Positions 1-6,391 of a stretch of 6,391 bases of DNA are shown here, piece by piece. How positions within the stretch are numbered: position 1 is the stretch's first letter; the number at the start of each line of letters is the position of its first letter. Source of the stretch: Chlorobiota bacterium (GTDB lineage: Bacteria; Bacteroidota; Bacteroidia; Bacteroidales; JAADGE01). The position numbers and the translations under genes were made by a program. The DNA lies in the NCBI GenBank assembly GCA_013153575.1, contig JAADEE010000215.1, forward strand, positions 1-6,391, in the 5' to 3' direction. The notes below the pieces were generated by a model that was not told where the DNA came from, did no database searches, and saw nothing but the letters and a program-made list of their open reading frames with translations.

Positions 1-279
1 AAATTAATTTTGTTCTTCGATAATAATACAAATGTAACAATTGAAGTTGATGAAAATGTAAAAATAAGAACAATTGAAGCCGGTAGAGAAGGTGGAAGAT
101 GGTATTTAGGACATACTATTACCAGAAAAAAAGGAAATGGAGATGTTTATGAAGCAAAAAAACATGAATACTTAAAAACAGATGGTATTTTACTATACAA
201 CTCTAAAACAAAAGAAAATGTTATTTACATTTATAATGAAGATGAAAAAATGGTTCATTACTATTCTCAAACTAAATAG
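1..279 (+). CDS. 3' end of an unidentified gene (C-terminal 92 residues)
   Basis: The reading frame is open from the first base of the window to a TAG stop at 277-279, and no in-frame ATG appears before the Met near residue 80. This is therefore most likely the tail of a longer protein whose start lies upstream. A TTG at position 10 could serve as a start but has nothing to recommend it. The visible part is hydrophilic, rich in Lys, Glu, Asn and Tyr, with alternating hydrophobic and polar residues (for example VTIEVDENVKIRTIE and ENVIYIYNEDEKMVHYY). That pattern suggests short beta-strands in a small soluble or surface domain. There are no Cys residues, no membrane segment and no motif I recognise. 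Base composition matches the neighbours. The gene converges on the aldehyde dehydrogenase gene, with a hairpin starting at its stop codon. I assign no function. Confidence 0.7.
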   Translation, partial: KLILFFDNNTNVTIEVDENVKIRTIEAGREGGRWYLGHTITRKKGNGDVYEAKKHEYLKTDGILLYNSKTKENVIYIYNEDEKMVHYYSQTK

Positions 280-320
280 ATAGTTTTAAAAAATGTGTAT
301 TTTCATTTCTTAAAACTATC
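279..320. terminator. Hairpin terminator between convergent genes
   Basis: Positions 279-289 (GATAGTTTTAA) are a perfect inverted repeat of 310-320 (TTAAAACTATC). After one A/C mismatch (290/309) the stem continues with AAATG at 291-295 pairing with CATTT at 304-308, leaving an 8-base loop at 296-303. The first base of the stem is the last base of the TAG stop of the rightward gene. A T-rich but interrupted run follows on the + strand (about 329-339). It fits a rho-independent-like terminator for the rightward gene. Because it is symmetrical and lies 34 bp beyond the stop of the leftward aldehyde dehydrogenase gene, it may work in both directions. The stem is A+T-rich and no clean U-tract touches it, so strength is uncertain. 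Confidence 0.7.
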
Positions 321-354
321 CATAAAATATTTTCTTTTTAAAAGATATGCTAGC

Positions 355-1746
355 TTATAAAACATTACTTTTAATAACCATTAGTTTTTCTCTTGTCATT
401 TCATGAATTGTATAAGGAATTCCTCCCATGCCTATTCCGGAATTATCTCTACCACCAAAAGGCATCCAATCTACCCTAAAAGCTGTATGATCATTAACCA
501 TAACAGCTGTTGCATTTAATTTTTTGACAGTATCTAAAGCAATATCAATATTTTTTGTGAAAATTGATGCTTGAAAATGAAGATTTAAACTATTTGCTTT
601 TTTTATAGCATCCTCTCTTTTTGAATAAGAATAAATACAAACAACAGGACCAAAAATTTCATATTTTGAAACATTTGTATCACTTGGCGGATTTAATAAA
701 ACGGTTGGTTCAAAACAAGTATCAGAAATTCGTTTTCCTCCGGTTAATAATTTTGCACCTTTTTCAACAGCTTCATTTACCCAATTTTCAACTCTGTTTA
801 CTTCATGTGGTGAAATTAAAGGACCAACCTCTGTTTTCTCATCCATTTGATTTCCTACAACCAACTTACTTGCCTTTTCTGCAAACTGTTTAGAAAAATC
901 TTCAATAATATTTTCATGAACAAAAACCCGTTGAACAGAAACACAAACTTGTCCTGCATGATAAAAACCTCCTTTTAAAAGAGCCGGAAGCATTTCATTA
1001 AAATCGGCATCTTCTTCAACAATAACAGGTGCCGATCCTCCATGTTCCAAAGCACAACGTGTACCGGGTGAAAGTTTTGAACGTAACCCCCAACCAACTT
1101 CGGCAGAACCTATAAACGAAAAATAATTTACTCTTTCATCAGTAACAAGTTTTTCGGCAACATCTTTTTTACAAACAACAACTTGGCACCAGCCATCAGG
1201 CAAACCAGCCTCTTTTAAAATTTCTGCAAAATTAAGTGCTGAAAGTGGTGTTGTTGATGCAGGTTTTATAATCACAGGGCAACCTGCCGCAATTGCTGTA
1301 ACAGTTTGGTGAACAGTTAAATTTAAAGGATGATTAAAAGCACTAACAGAAACTACAACTCCAATAGGTTCACGAGTTGTAAAAGCAATTCTGTTTTCTG
1401 ATGCCTTGGTAAGCCCCATAGGAATTTGTTCGCCTTTTATTTGTCCAATACTTTCTGCTGCAAGTTTAACTCCGTTAATTGCTCTTAAAACTTCAACTTT
1501 ACTGTCAGTAAATGGTTTCCCACCTTCTTGTGCTGCAATTTTTGTTAACTCATCAATTTGAGTTTTCATAATTTCAGCAGTTTTTTCTAAAATTGCAATT
1601 CTCTCATGTGCAGGTATCCATTTTGTTTGGTTTTGAAACAAATCATCTGCAATTTCAAGAGCTCGTTTTATATCTTGTTCACTTGAAAGTGGAACTTCTT
1701 TTATAAAACTATTATCAAAAGGTGAGTTTACTTTTATAGTTTCCAT
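355..1746 (-). CDS. NAD(P)-dependent aldehyde dehydrogenase (ALDH superfamily, lactaldehyde-dehydrogenase-like)
   Basis: A complete 463-residue aldehyde dehydrogenase, typical length for the superfamily, oxidising an aldehyde to its acid with NAD(P)+ in the cytoplasm. All core residues are visible: oxyanion-hole Asn138 (AFNHP), cofactor-binding Lys161 (IIKPA), the Rossmann loop FIGS at 211-214, general base Glu234 (LEHGG), nucleophile Cys268 (GQVCVS) and cofactor-ribose Glu363 (EIFGP). The C-terminal signature MPFGGRDNSGIGMGG (428-442) is intact. FNHPL, the His after the general base (LEHGG rather than the common LELGG) and NDHTAFRVDWMPF recall the lactaldehyde/GAPN-like (ALDH family 21-type) branch; this placement is from memory. 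There is no signal peptide. The ATG start lies 20 bp after the stop of the MaoC-like gene, with no ribosome binding site and no promoter in the gap, so the two are probably one transcript. The substrate is unknown; succinate semialdehyde, lactaldehyde or a phosphorylated aldehyde are all possible. Confidence 0.93.
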   Translation of the reverse strand: METIKVNSPFDNSFIKEVPLSSEQDIKRALEIADDLFQNQTKWIPAHERIAILEKTAEIMKTQIDELTKIAAQEGGKPFTDSKVEVLRAINGVKLAAESIGQIKGEQIPMGLTKASENRIAFTTREPIGVVVSVSAFNHPLNLTVHQTVTAIAAGCPVIIKPASTTPLSALNFAEILKEAGLPDGWCQVVVCKKDVAEKLVTDERVNYFSFIGSAEVGWGLRSKLSPGTRCALEHGGSAPVIVEEDADFNEMLPALLKGGFYHAGQVCVSVQRVFVHENIIEDFSKQFAEKASKLVVGNQMDEKTEVGPLISPHEVNRVENWVNEAVEKGAKLLTGGKRISDTCFEPTVLLNPPSDTNVSKYEIFGPVVCIYSYSKREDAIKKANSLNLHFQASIFTKNIDIALDTVKKLNATAVMVNDHTAFRVDWMPFGGRDNSGIGMGGIPYTIHEMTREKLMVIKSNVL

Positions 1747-1766
1747 TTATCGAAGTTTTTATTATT

Positions 1767-2231
1767 TTATTTAAAATGATATAAGAAAATAATATTGCCA
1801 ATATAAGCAGGTTTTTTTCTATCTTTTATTTCTAATGCAATTTTCATTTCAGCTTTGCAAATACCTCTCAAATCTTTAATGCTTAAAACCTTAACATTTA
1901 TGCGAACTTCGTCATTTGCCCTAACTGCTTCCATGTATTTTAACTTATCAATGCCATAGTTAACTTGCATTTTAATGTTATTAACTTCTATAATTTGTTC
2001 CCATAAATATGGCAAAATTGATAAAGTTAAATATCCATGAGCAATTGTTCCTCCAAATTGCGATTCTTTTTTTGCTCTTTCAGGGTCGGTATGTATCCAC
2101 TGAAAATCGAGTGTTGCTTCGGCAAACTTATCAATTTGTTCTTGTGTAATTTTAAGGTAATCTGATGTTCCTAAATCTTTACCTTCAAGTGCTGCAAAAT
2201 CAGCTAAACTATTTACTATTACTTTTGACAT
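1767..2231 (-). CDS. MaoC-family (NodN-like) hydratase/dehydratase, hot-dog fold
   Basis: A 154-residue single hot-dog-fold protein of the MaoC/(R)-specific enoyl-CoA hydratase family. Members add water across, or remove it from, the trans-2 double bond of acyl-CoA thioesters. The hydratase motif is clear: TLDFQWIHTDPERA (40-53) carries the catalytic Asp42 and His47 with the required four-residue spacing, followed by FGGTIAHGYLTLS (59-71), the conserved helix and active-site segment. QWIH.D.ERAK and the AHGYLTLS block match the NodN-type subgroup (nodulation protein N and similar bacterial MaoC proteins) better than PhaJ. A Leu stands where Gly usually precedes the catalytic Asp. The ATG is preceded by an A/T-only leader without Shine-Dalgarno. 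It sits 72 bp downstream of glnS and 20 bp upstream of the aldehyde dehydrogenase gene. Physiological substrate is not known for most NodN-like proteins and cannot be inferred here. Confidence 0.9.
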   Translation of the reverse strand: MSKVIVNSLADFAALEGKDLGTSDYLKITQEQIDKFAEATLDFQWIHTDPERAKKESQFGGTIAHGYLTLSILPYLWEQIIEVNNIKMQVNYGIDKLKYMEAVRANDEVRINVKVLSIKDLRGICKAEMKIALEIKDRKKPAYIGNIIFLYHFK

Positions 2232-2303
2232 AATTTAAATAAGTGTTAAATATTATATTGTTAAATTATTTCATATTTAAGATGTTACAAAACAATTTAT
2301 TTT

Positions 2304-4442
2304 TTACATAAATTCTTTTAATCGTTCAATTACGTGTGTGTTTTTATCTTCTACAGCCATTGTTTTAAGCAAATCAATATGGTTTTCTTTAAAAATTTGA
2401 TACTTACCAACGCAATCTACTGCTTGAAATCGAACATATGAGTTTTTCATTTTTAATGCTGTTCCTATAAAATTATCAACTAAATCAAATACTTCTTTAT
2501 CTGAAAAGTCGGTTTTTATATTTTCAGAATTTAACATCATTAAATAAGCTAAATACTCTTTGTTGCTATTTACTGATTTTATTAAATTGAGTAAACTTTC
2601 AAAAGAAACATTTTTACTTAACTCAAAAATATTTGTTATTGAATTAATTCTAACATCTTCGTCTCTTGCTTTAATGTACTTTCCTGCAAAAGCCATAATA
2701 TCGGTAATACTACTATTTGGTTTTGCAGATTGTTTATTTTTATTTTCTTTCTTTGCCCAAGAATCTTTTAAGGCAACAGTTCTGTTAAAAACTAAGTGTT
2801 CAGGTTTAGAATCTTCATCAACATTAAAATACCCTAAACGTTGGAATTGAAAATTGTCACCAACTTTAACATCTTTTAAACTTGGCTCTAAAAAAGCATT
2901 CTCAATTATTGTTAAAGAATTAGGATTTATAAATTCTAAAAAGTCTTTATCTTTATGAGAATCCGGTGCTTCATCAATAAATAATCTGTCATACAGTCTT
3001 ACTTCTGCATTAATTGCATGTTTTATTGAAACCCAATGTAATGTTCCTTTAACTTTTCTTTTGCTTGCTTCTGTGCCACTTCCGCTTAAAGAATCTTCAT
3101 CATAAGTACAATGAACTTCTATTACTTTTCCATTTTCATCTTTTACAACAGAATTTGCTTTAATTATGTAAGCATTTTTTAAACGAACTTCACCATTTAA
3201 TTTCAAACGGAAAAATTTCTTGTTTGCTTCTTCTCTAAAATCTTCTTGCTCAATATAAATTTCTTTTGAAAAAGGTACTTTTCTGCTTCCTGAATTTTCA
3301 ACATAATCGTTATATGAAGCATCAATAATTTCAACCTTATCATCAGGATAATTTGTTATAACAAGTTTTAACGGATTTAAAACAGCCATTACCCTTGGAG
3401 CTGTTCTGTTTAAGTCATCTTTTATGCAATGTTCTAATAATGCAACATCTGTAACATTATCTCGTTTTGAAATTCCTGAAACTTTTGAGAAATTTACAAT
3501 TGATTCCGGTGTGTAACCTCTTCTTCGAAGACCTGAAATTGTTGGCATTCTTGGGTCATCCCAGCCTGAAACATATTTTTCTTCAACAAGTTTAAGAAGT
3601 TTTCGTTTACTCATAATTGTATAACTCAAATTTCTTCGAGCAAATTCTCTTTGTTTAGGTCTTAACTTTGCGGGATCTCTAATTTCATCAAGATACCAAT
3701 CGTATAATTCTCTGTGAGATTTAAATTCAAGTGTACAAATTGAGTGAGAAATACTTTCTAAATAATCAGATTGCCCATGAGTCCAATCATACATAGGATA
3801 AATTTTCCAAGCCGTGCCTGTTCTATGGTGTGCTTTATGCATTATTCGGTACATAACAGGATCACGCATATGCATGTTTGGATGTGCCATATCAATTTTT
3901 GCACGTAAAACTCTCGAACCTTCGGGAGACTCTCCGGACTTCATTTTTTCAAAAAGTTCTAAATTTTCCTCAACACTTCTATCTCTAAAAGGACTATTAA
4001 TTCCTGCTTGTGTAGGAGTTCCTTTTTGTTCTCTTATTTGTTCAGAAGTTTGGTCATCAACATAAGCTTTTCCTTCTTTTATAAGCTTAATTGCCCAGTT
4101 ATAAAGTGTTTCAAAATAGTTTGAAGAGTATAATTCTTTATCCCACTTAAACCCTAGCCATTCAATATCTTTTTTTATTGCATCAACATATTCTTGCTCT
4201 TCTTTTTCAGGGTTTGTATCATCAAAACGCAAATTTACAGGAGCATCATATCTTAAACCTAAACCAAAATTTAAGCAAATTGATGCTGCATGACCAATAT
4301 GCAAATATCCGTTTGGTTCCGGAGGAAACCTAAAACGTAACTGGTTTTTGTTTAAACCGTTTTTTAAGTCTTCTTCAATGATTTGTTCTATAAAATTTAA
4401 TGACTTTTTCTCTTCTTCTATATTGATATTTTTATCTGCCAT
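2304..4442 (-). CDS. glnS: Glutaminyl-tRNA synthetase with a HEAT-like C-terminal extension
   Basis: Charges tRNA-Gln with glutamine using ATP (class I synthetase, cytoplasmic). From the ATG at 4442 the protein has 712 residues. Residues 37-51 carry the class I signature FRFPPEPNGYLHIGHA (HIGH at 48-51). The second signature IMSKRKL is at 276-282. The active-site block IYPMYDWTH (214-222) and CTLEF (236-240) distinguish GlnRS from GluRS. The anticodon-binding beta-barrels run from about 350 to FNRTVALKDSWAKK (552-565), where E. coli GlnRS (about 554 residues) ends. A Lys/Asn/Gln-rich linker and a helical tail of about 135 residues follow; this tail does not look like the YqeY domain of Deinococcus GlnRS. 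A TTG start 30 bp upstream would add ten residues, but that TTG is part of the promoter element at 4470-4477, so the ATG is preferred. Divergent from folB. Confidence 0.96.
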   Translation of the reverse strand: MADKNINIEEEKKSLNFIEQIIEEDLKNGLNKNQLRFRFPPEPNGYLHIGHAASICLNFGLGLRYDAPVNLRFDDTNPEKEEQEYVDAIKKDIEWLGFKWDKELYSSNYFETLYNWAIKLIKEGKAYVDDQTSEQIREQKGTPTQAGINSPFRDRSVEENLELFEKMKSGESPEGSRVLRAKIDMAHPNMHMRDPVMYRIMHKAHHRTGTAWKIYPMYDWTHGQSDYLESISHSICTLEFKSHRELYDWYLDEIRDPAKLRPKQREFARRNLSYTIMSKRKLLKLVEEKYVSGWDDPRMPTISGLRRRGYTPESIVNFSKVSGISKRDNVTDVALLEHCIKDDLNRTAPRVMAVLNPLKLVITNYPDDKVEIIDASYNDYVENSGSRKVPFSKEIYIEQEDFREEANKKFFRLKLNGEVRLKNAYIIKANSVVKDENGKVIEVHCTYDEDSLSGSGTEASKRKVKGTLHWVSIKHAINAEVRLYDRLFIDEAPDSHKDKDFLEFINPNSLTIIENAFLEPSLKDVKVGDNFQFQRLGYFNVDEDSKPEHLVFNRTVALKDSWAKKENKNKQSAKPNSSITDIMAFAGKYIKARDEDVRINSITNIFELSKNVSFESLLNLIKSVNSNKEYLAYLMMLNSENIKTDFSDKEVFDLVDNFIGTALKMKNSYVRFQAVDCVGKYQIFKENHIDLLKTMAVEDKNTHVIERLKEFM

Positions 4443-4469
4443 ATTTGATTTTCTGAATAATTTATTATG

Positions 4470-4477
4470 CAAAGATA
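4470..4477 (-). promoter_or_regulatory. Promoter -7 element for glnS
   Basis: Read on the minus strand this is TATCTTTG, a full match to the Bacteroidota -7 consensus TAnnTTTG. It lies 27 bp before the glnS ATG, so transcription would start about 20 bases before the codon, giving a short leader. No TTTG or TTG is seen at the expected -33 position. The element contains the TTG that would otherwise be an upstream glnS start, which argues against that start. Confidence 0.65.
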
Positions 4478-4498
4478 AAATGAATTATTGTTTTTTAA

Positions 4499-4506
4499 TA
4501 CATTTG
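4499..4506 (+). promoter_or_regulatory. Promoter -7 element for folB
   Basis: TACATTTG matches the Bacteroidota -7 consensus TAnnTTTG exactly and lies 28 bp before the folB ATG. It points away from the glnS element, with 21 bp between the two boxes, so the upstream part of each promoter overlaps the other. No clear -33 TTTG is seen. Confidence 0.6.
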
Positions 4507-4534
4507 CATATTGATTTTAAATTTAAAACTCAAA

Positions 4535-4885
4535 ATGGGACTAATTGAAATTGAAGGAATGGAGTTTTATGCCTATCACGGGCATTATGAAGAAGAACAA
4601 ATTGTTGGTAATAAATTCTTAATTAACTTAAAAATAGATACAGATTGTTCCAAGGCTTCTGAAAGTGATGATATTGAAGATGCTGTAAATTATCAAACAG
4701 CATATAAAATTATTAAAGCTGAAATGCAAAAAAAATCTAATTTATTAGAAAATATTGCAGGTCGAATTTTAGATGCTCTTCATGAAAAATTTAAAAATGT
4801 AAATTCTATTACAATAAAAGTTTCAAAAATAAATCCTCCAATGGGTGGAAAAATTAAGAAAGTTAGTGTTACTTTAACTCGATGA
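4535..4885 (+). CDS. folB: Dihydroneopterin aldolase
   Basis: FolB splits 7,8-dihydroneopterin into 6-hydroxymethyl-7,8-dihydropterin and glycolaldehyde, a step of folate synthesis in the cytoplasm. Its 116 residues are normal for the family, which forms tunnel-fold oligomers. Family landmarks are present: the N-terminal strand and YHG (14-16), pterin-binding Glu21 (aligned with Glu22 of the S. aureus enzyme), active-site Tyr53 in VNYQ, the NLLENIA helix with Glu72, which binds the pterin ring, and catalytic Lys98 in SKINPP. I chose the ATG at 4535, since it gives the usual start (MGLIEIEGMEFYAYHG). A TTG at 4511 would add eight residues inside the A/T-rich leader just after the promoter element. 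There is no Shine-Dalgarno, only an A-rich leader with A at -3. No other folate gene lies in the window. cysS follows after 70 bp. Confidence 0.94.
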   Translation: MGLIEIEGMEFYAYHGHYEEEQIVGNKFLINLKIDTDCSKASESDDIEDAVNYQTAYKIIKAEMQKKSNLLENIAGRILDALHEKFKNVNSITIKVSKINPPMGGKIKKVSVTLTR

Positions 4886-4923
4886 TTTAACAATAAAAAA
4901 ATTAGTTGATGTAATAATTTAAA

Positions 4924-4931
4924 TAATTTTG
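4924..4931 (+). promoter_or_regulatory. Promoter -7 element for cysS
   Basis: TAATTTTG matches TAnnTTTG and ends 24 bp before the cysS ATG at 4956. A GTTG at 4905-4908 could be a weak -33 element, but the 15-bp spacer is shorter than usual. It suggests cysS can be transcribed on its own as well as by read-through from folB. The box contains the TTG at 4929 that an ORF finder would take as an upstream start. Confidence 0.55.
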
Positions 4932-4955
4932 CAATGCAACAATAAAAATAATATT

Positions 4956-6383
4956 ATGGAAAACAATTTAACAATATACAACACACTAAGCAGAAAAAAA
5001 GAAAAATTTGAACCAATAAATCCACCTTTTGTAGGAATGTATGTTTGCGGTCCTACAGTTTATGGAGATTCTCATTTAGGTCATGCTCGACCTGCTATTA
5101 CTTTTGATTTGCTTTTCAGATATTTAAAATACACAGGTTATAAAGTTCGATATGTAAGAAACATTACCGATGTTGGTCATTTAGTTAATGATGCTGATGC
5201 CGGTGAAGATAAAATTGCAAAAAAAGCAAAGCTTGACCAAGTTGAGCCAATGGAAATTGTTCAAAAATACACAAATAGTTACCATAAAAACATGGAACAA
5301 CTTAATACTTTGCCTCCAAGTATTGAGCCTCATGCATCAGGACATATTATTGAGCAAGCAGAAATGGTTGAGGAAATTATTAAAAATGGTTTTGCTTACG
5401 AAGTAAATGGCTCTGTTTATTTTGATGTTGCAAAATATTCAGAAACAAATAATTACGGGAAACTTTCTGGTAGGGTTTTGGAAGACCTTCAAAATAACAC
5501 AAGAGAGCTTGCCGGACAAAGCGACAAAAAAAACTCATTTGATTTTGCTCTTTGGAAAAAAGCAGAACCTGAACACATTATGCGTTGGCCTTCAAAATGG
5601 AGTGATGGTTTTCCGGGTTGGCATTTAGAGTGTTCTGTAATGAGTACAAAATATTTAGGTGATAAATTTGATATTCATGGAGGTGGTTTAGACCTTCAAT
5701 TCCCTCATCATGAGTGTGAAATTGCACAATCTAAAGCTGCAAAAGGCGAAGATGCTGTTAAATATTGGATGCACAACAACCTAATTACAATTGACGGACA
5801 AAAAATGAGTAAGTCTTTAGGAAATTTCATAACTCTTGATGAAATGTTTTCCGGAGAAAATAAATTATTAGAACAAGCATACAGTCCTATGATTGTTAGG
5901 TTTTTTATTTTACAGGCACACTACCGCAGTACACTTGACTTTTCAAATAAAGCATTACAGGCTTCTGAAAAAGGATATAAGAGGTTAATGACTGCTATTA
6001 AAACTTTAAACAACTTAAAAGCAAGTAATGAAAGTTCTATTGAGGTTAGAGGCTTAAAAGAAAAATTCTTTAATGCTCTTAATGACGATTTAAATACTCC
6101 TATTTTAATTGCCCACTTATTTGATGGCGTTAAAATGATAAACTTAATAAACTCTGGAGATGAAACAATTAGTAAAGATGATTTAGCTTTTATGCAAAAA
6201 CTTTATAATGATGTTGTTTTTGAAATACTTGGATTAAAAGATGAAGAAGGTGCAGGAAATAATGATGAAAAACTTTCAGAAGTTATTGAGCTTTTATTAA
6301 AATTAAGAGCTGAAGCTAAAAAAAATAAAGATTTTGCTACATCCGATAAAATTAGAGATGAACTTAAAGAATTTTTCTTTTAA
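4956..6383 (+). CDS. cysS: Cysteinyl-tRNA synthetase (short C-terminus)
   Basis: Charges tRNA-Cys with cysteine using ATP (class I synthetase, monomeric, cytoplasmic). From the ATG at 4956 the protein has 475 residues. The zinc site that selects cysteine is complete: Cys31 (YVCGPTVY), Cys226 (GWHLECS), His251 and Glu255 ([10 protein letters not shown]), with the same Cys-to-His spacing as E. coli. The HIGH-type motif is HLGH at 40-43 and KMSKS is at 283-287. The DALR-type helical anticodon-stem domain follows from about 310, with the conserved [12 protein letters not shown] (371-382). The protein ends ...[13 protein letters not shown], directly after the helix where other CysRS proteins continue for about 15-20 residues with a G-[IF]-x-[VL]-x-D...G..W segment. 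A TTG at 4929 would add nine residues but lies inside the promoter element. Catalytic function should be intact. The window ends eight bases after the stop. Confidence 0.96.
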   Translation: MENNLTIYNTLSRKKEKFEPINPPFVGMYVCGPTVYGDSHLGHARPAITFDLLFRYLKYTGYKVRYVRNITDVGHLVNDADAGEDKIAKKAKLDQVEPMEIVQKYTNSYHKNMEQLNTLPPSIEPHASGHIIEQAEMVEEIIKNGFAYEVNGSVYFDVAKYSETNNYGKLSGRVLEDLQNNTRELAGQSDKKNSFDFALWKKAEPEHIMRWPSKWSDGFPGWHLECSVMSTKYLGDKFDIHGGGLDLQFPHHECEIAQSKAAKGEDAVKYWMHNNLITIDGQKMSKSLGNFITLDEMFSGENKLLEQAYSPMIVRFFILQAHYRSTLDFSNKALQASEKGYKRLMTAIKTLNNLKASNESSIEVRGLKEKFFNALNDDLNTPILIAHLFDGVKMINLINSGDETISKDDLAFMQKLYNDVVFEILGLKDEEGAGNNDEKLSEVIELLLKLRAEAKKNKDFATSDKIRDELKEFFF

Positions 6384-6391
6384 GCCTCTAA

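Noticed and set aside
621..893. Open frames opposite or within the large genes (for example 621-893, 2560-2850, 3814-4065, 5188-5406)
   Set aside because: They overlap strongly conserved enzymes in other frames, have biased composition typical of shadow frames and show no recognisable domain.
564..1745. Possible frameshift or decay in the aldehyde dehydrogenase gene
   Set aside because: All catalytic and cofactor motifs are present in one frame at normal spacing, so the gene looks intact.
2246..2280. Inverted repeat TTAAATAT / ATATTTAA in the glnS-maoC gap, as a possible terminator
   Set aside because: Only 8 A/T pairs around a 19-base loop, with no G/C and no U-tract; expected by chance in such A+T-rich DNA.
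2288..2295. Minus-strand TTGTTTTG as a promoter -7 element for the MaoC-like gene
   Set aside because: One mismatch at the conserved A and no -33 element; possible but too weak to list. Read-through from glnS is equally likely.
4443..4472. Upstream TTG start for glnS (ten extra residues)
   Set aside because: The TTG is part of the TATCTTTG promoter element and the added residues precede the normal GlnRS N-terminus; the ATG at 4442 is a better start.
4929..4955. Upstream TTG start for cysS (nine extra residues)
   Set aside because: The TTG lies inside the TAATTTTG promoter element; the ATG at 4956 gives the normal CysRS N-terminus.

Overview
The window looks like a piece of a low-GC Bacteroidota chromosome, probably Bacteroidales-like. 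The support is: strongly A+T-rich DNA; no Shine-Dalgarno sequences but A-rich leaders before the start codons; close matches to the Bacteroidota -7 promoter element TAnnTTTG before glnS, folB and cysS; and a eukaryote-type glutaminyl-tRNA synthetase. The genus cannot be named from the sequence alone.

Layout. Positions 1-279 (+) hold the 3' end of an unidentified gene that began before the window. It converges on a leftward cluster, with a long hairpin (279-320) between the two that probably ends transcription. The leftward cluster, in transcription order, is glnS (4442 to 2304), a NodN/MaoC-type hydratase gene (2231 to 1767) and an aldehyde dehydrogenase gene (1745/1746 to 355). The last two are only 20 bp apart and are probably co-transcribed. 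A 92-bp divergent promoter region (4443-4534) separates glnS from the rightward genes folB (4535-4885) and cysS (4956-6383). cysS has its own promoter-like element.

How the genes fit together. Three genes are housekeeping: glnS and cysS charge tRNA-Gln and tRNA-Cys, and folB makes the pterin precursor of folate. The hydratase/aldehyde dehydrogenase pair looks like a small metabolic module of unknown substrate placed downstream of glnS. Coding density is high. No gap exceeds 100 bp, and there is no sign of mobile elements, CRISPR arrays or RNA genes.

The points most worth a second look are: a roughly 145-residue helical, HEAT-like C-terminal extension on the glutaminyl-tRNA synthetase; a cysteinyl-tRNA synthetase that stops short of the usual family C-terminus; and the compact back-to-back glnS/folB promoters. 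I see no convincing undescribed multi-gene system here.
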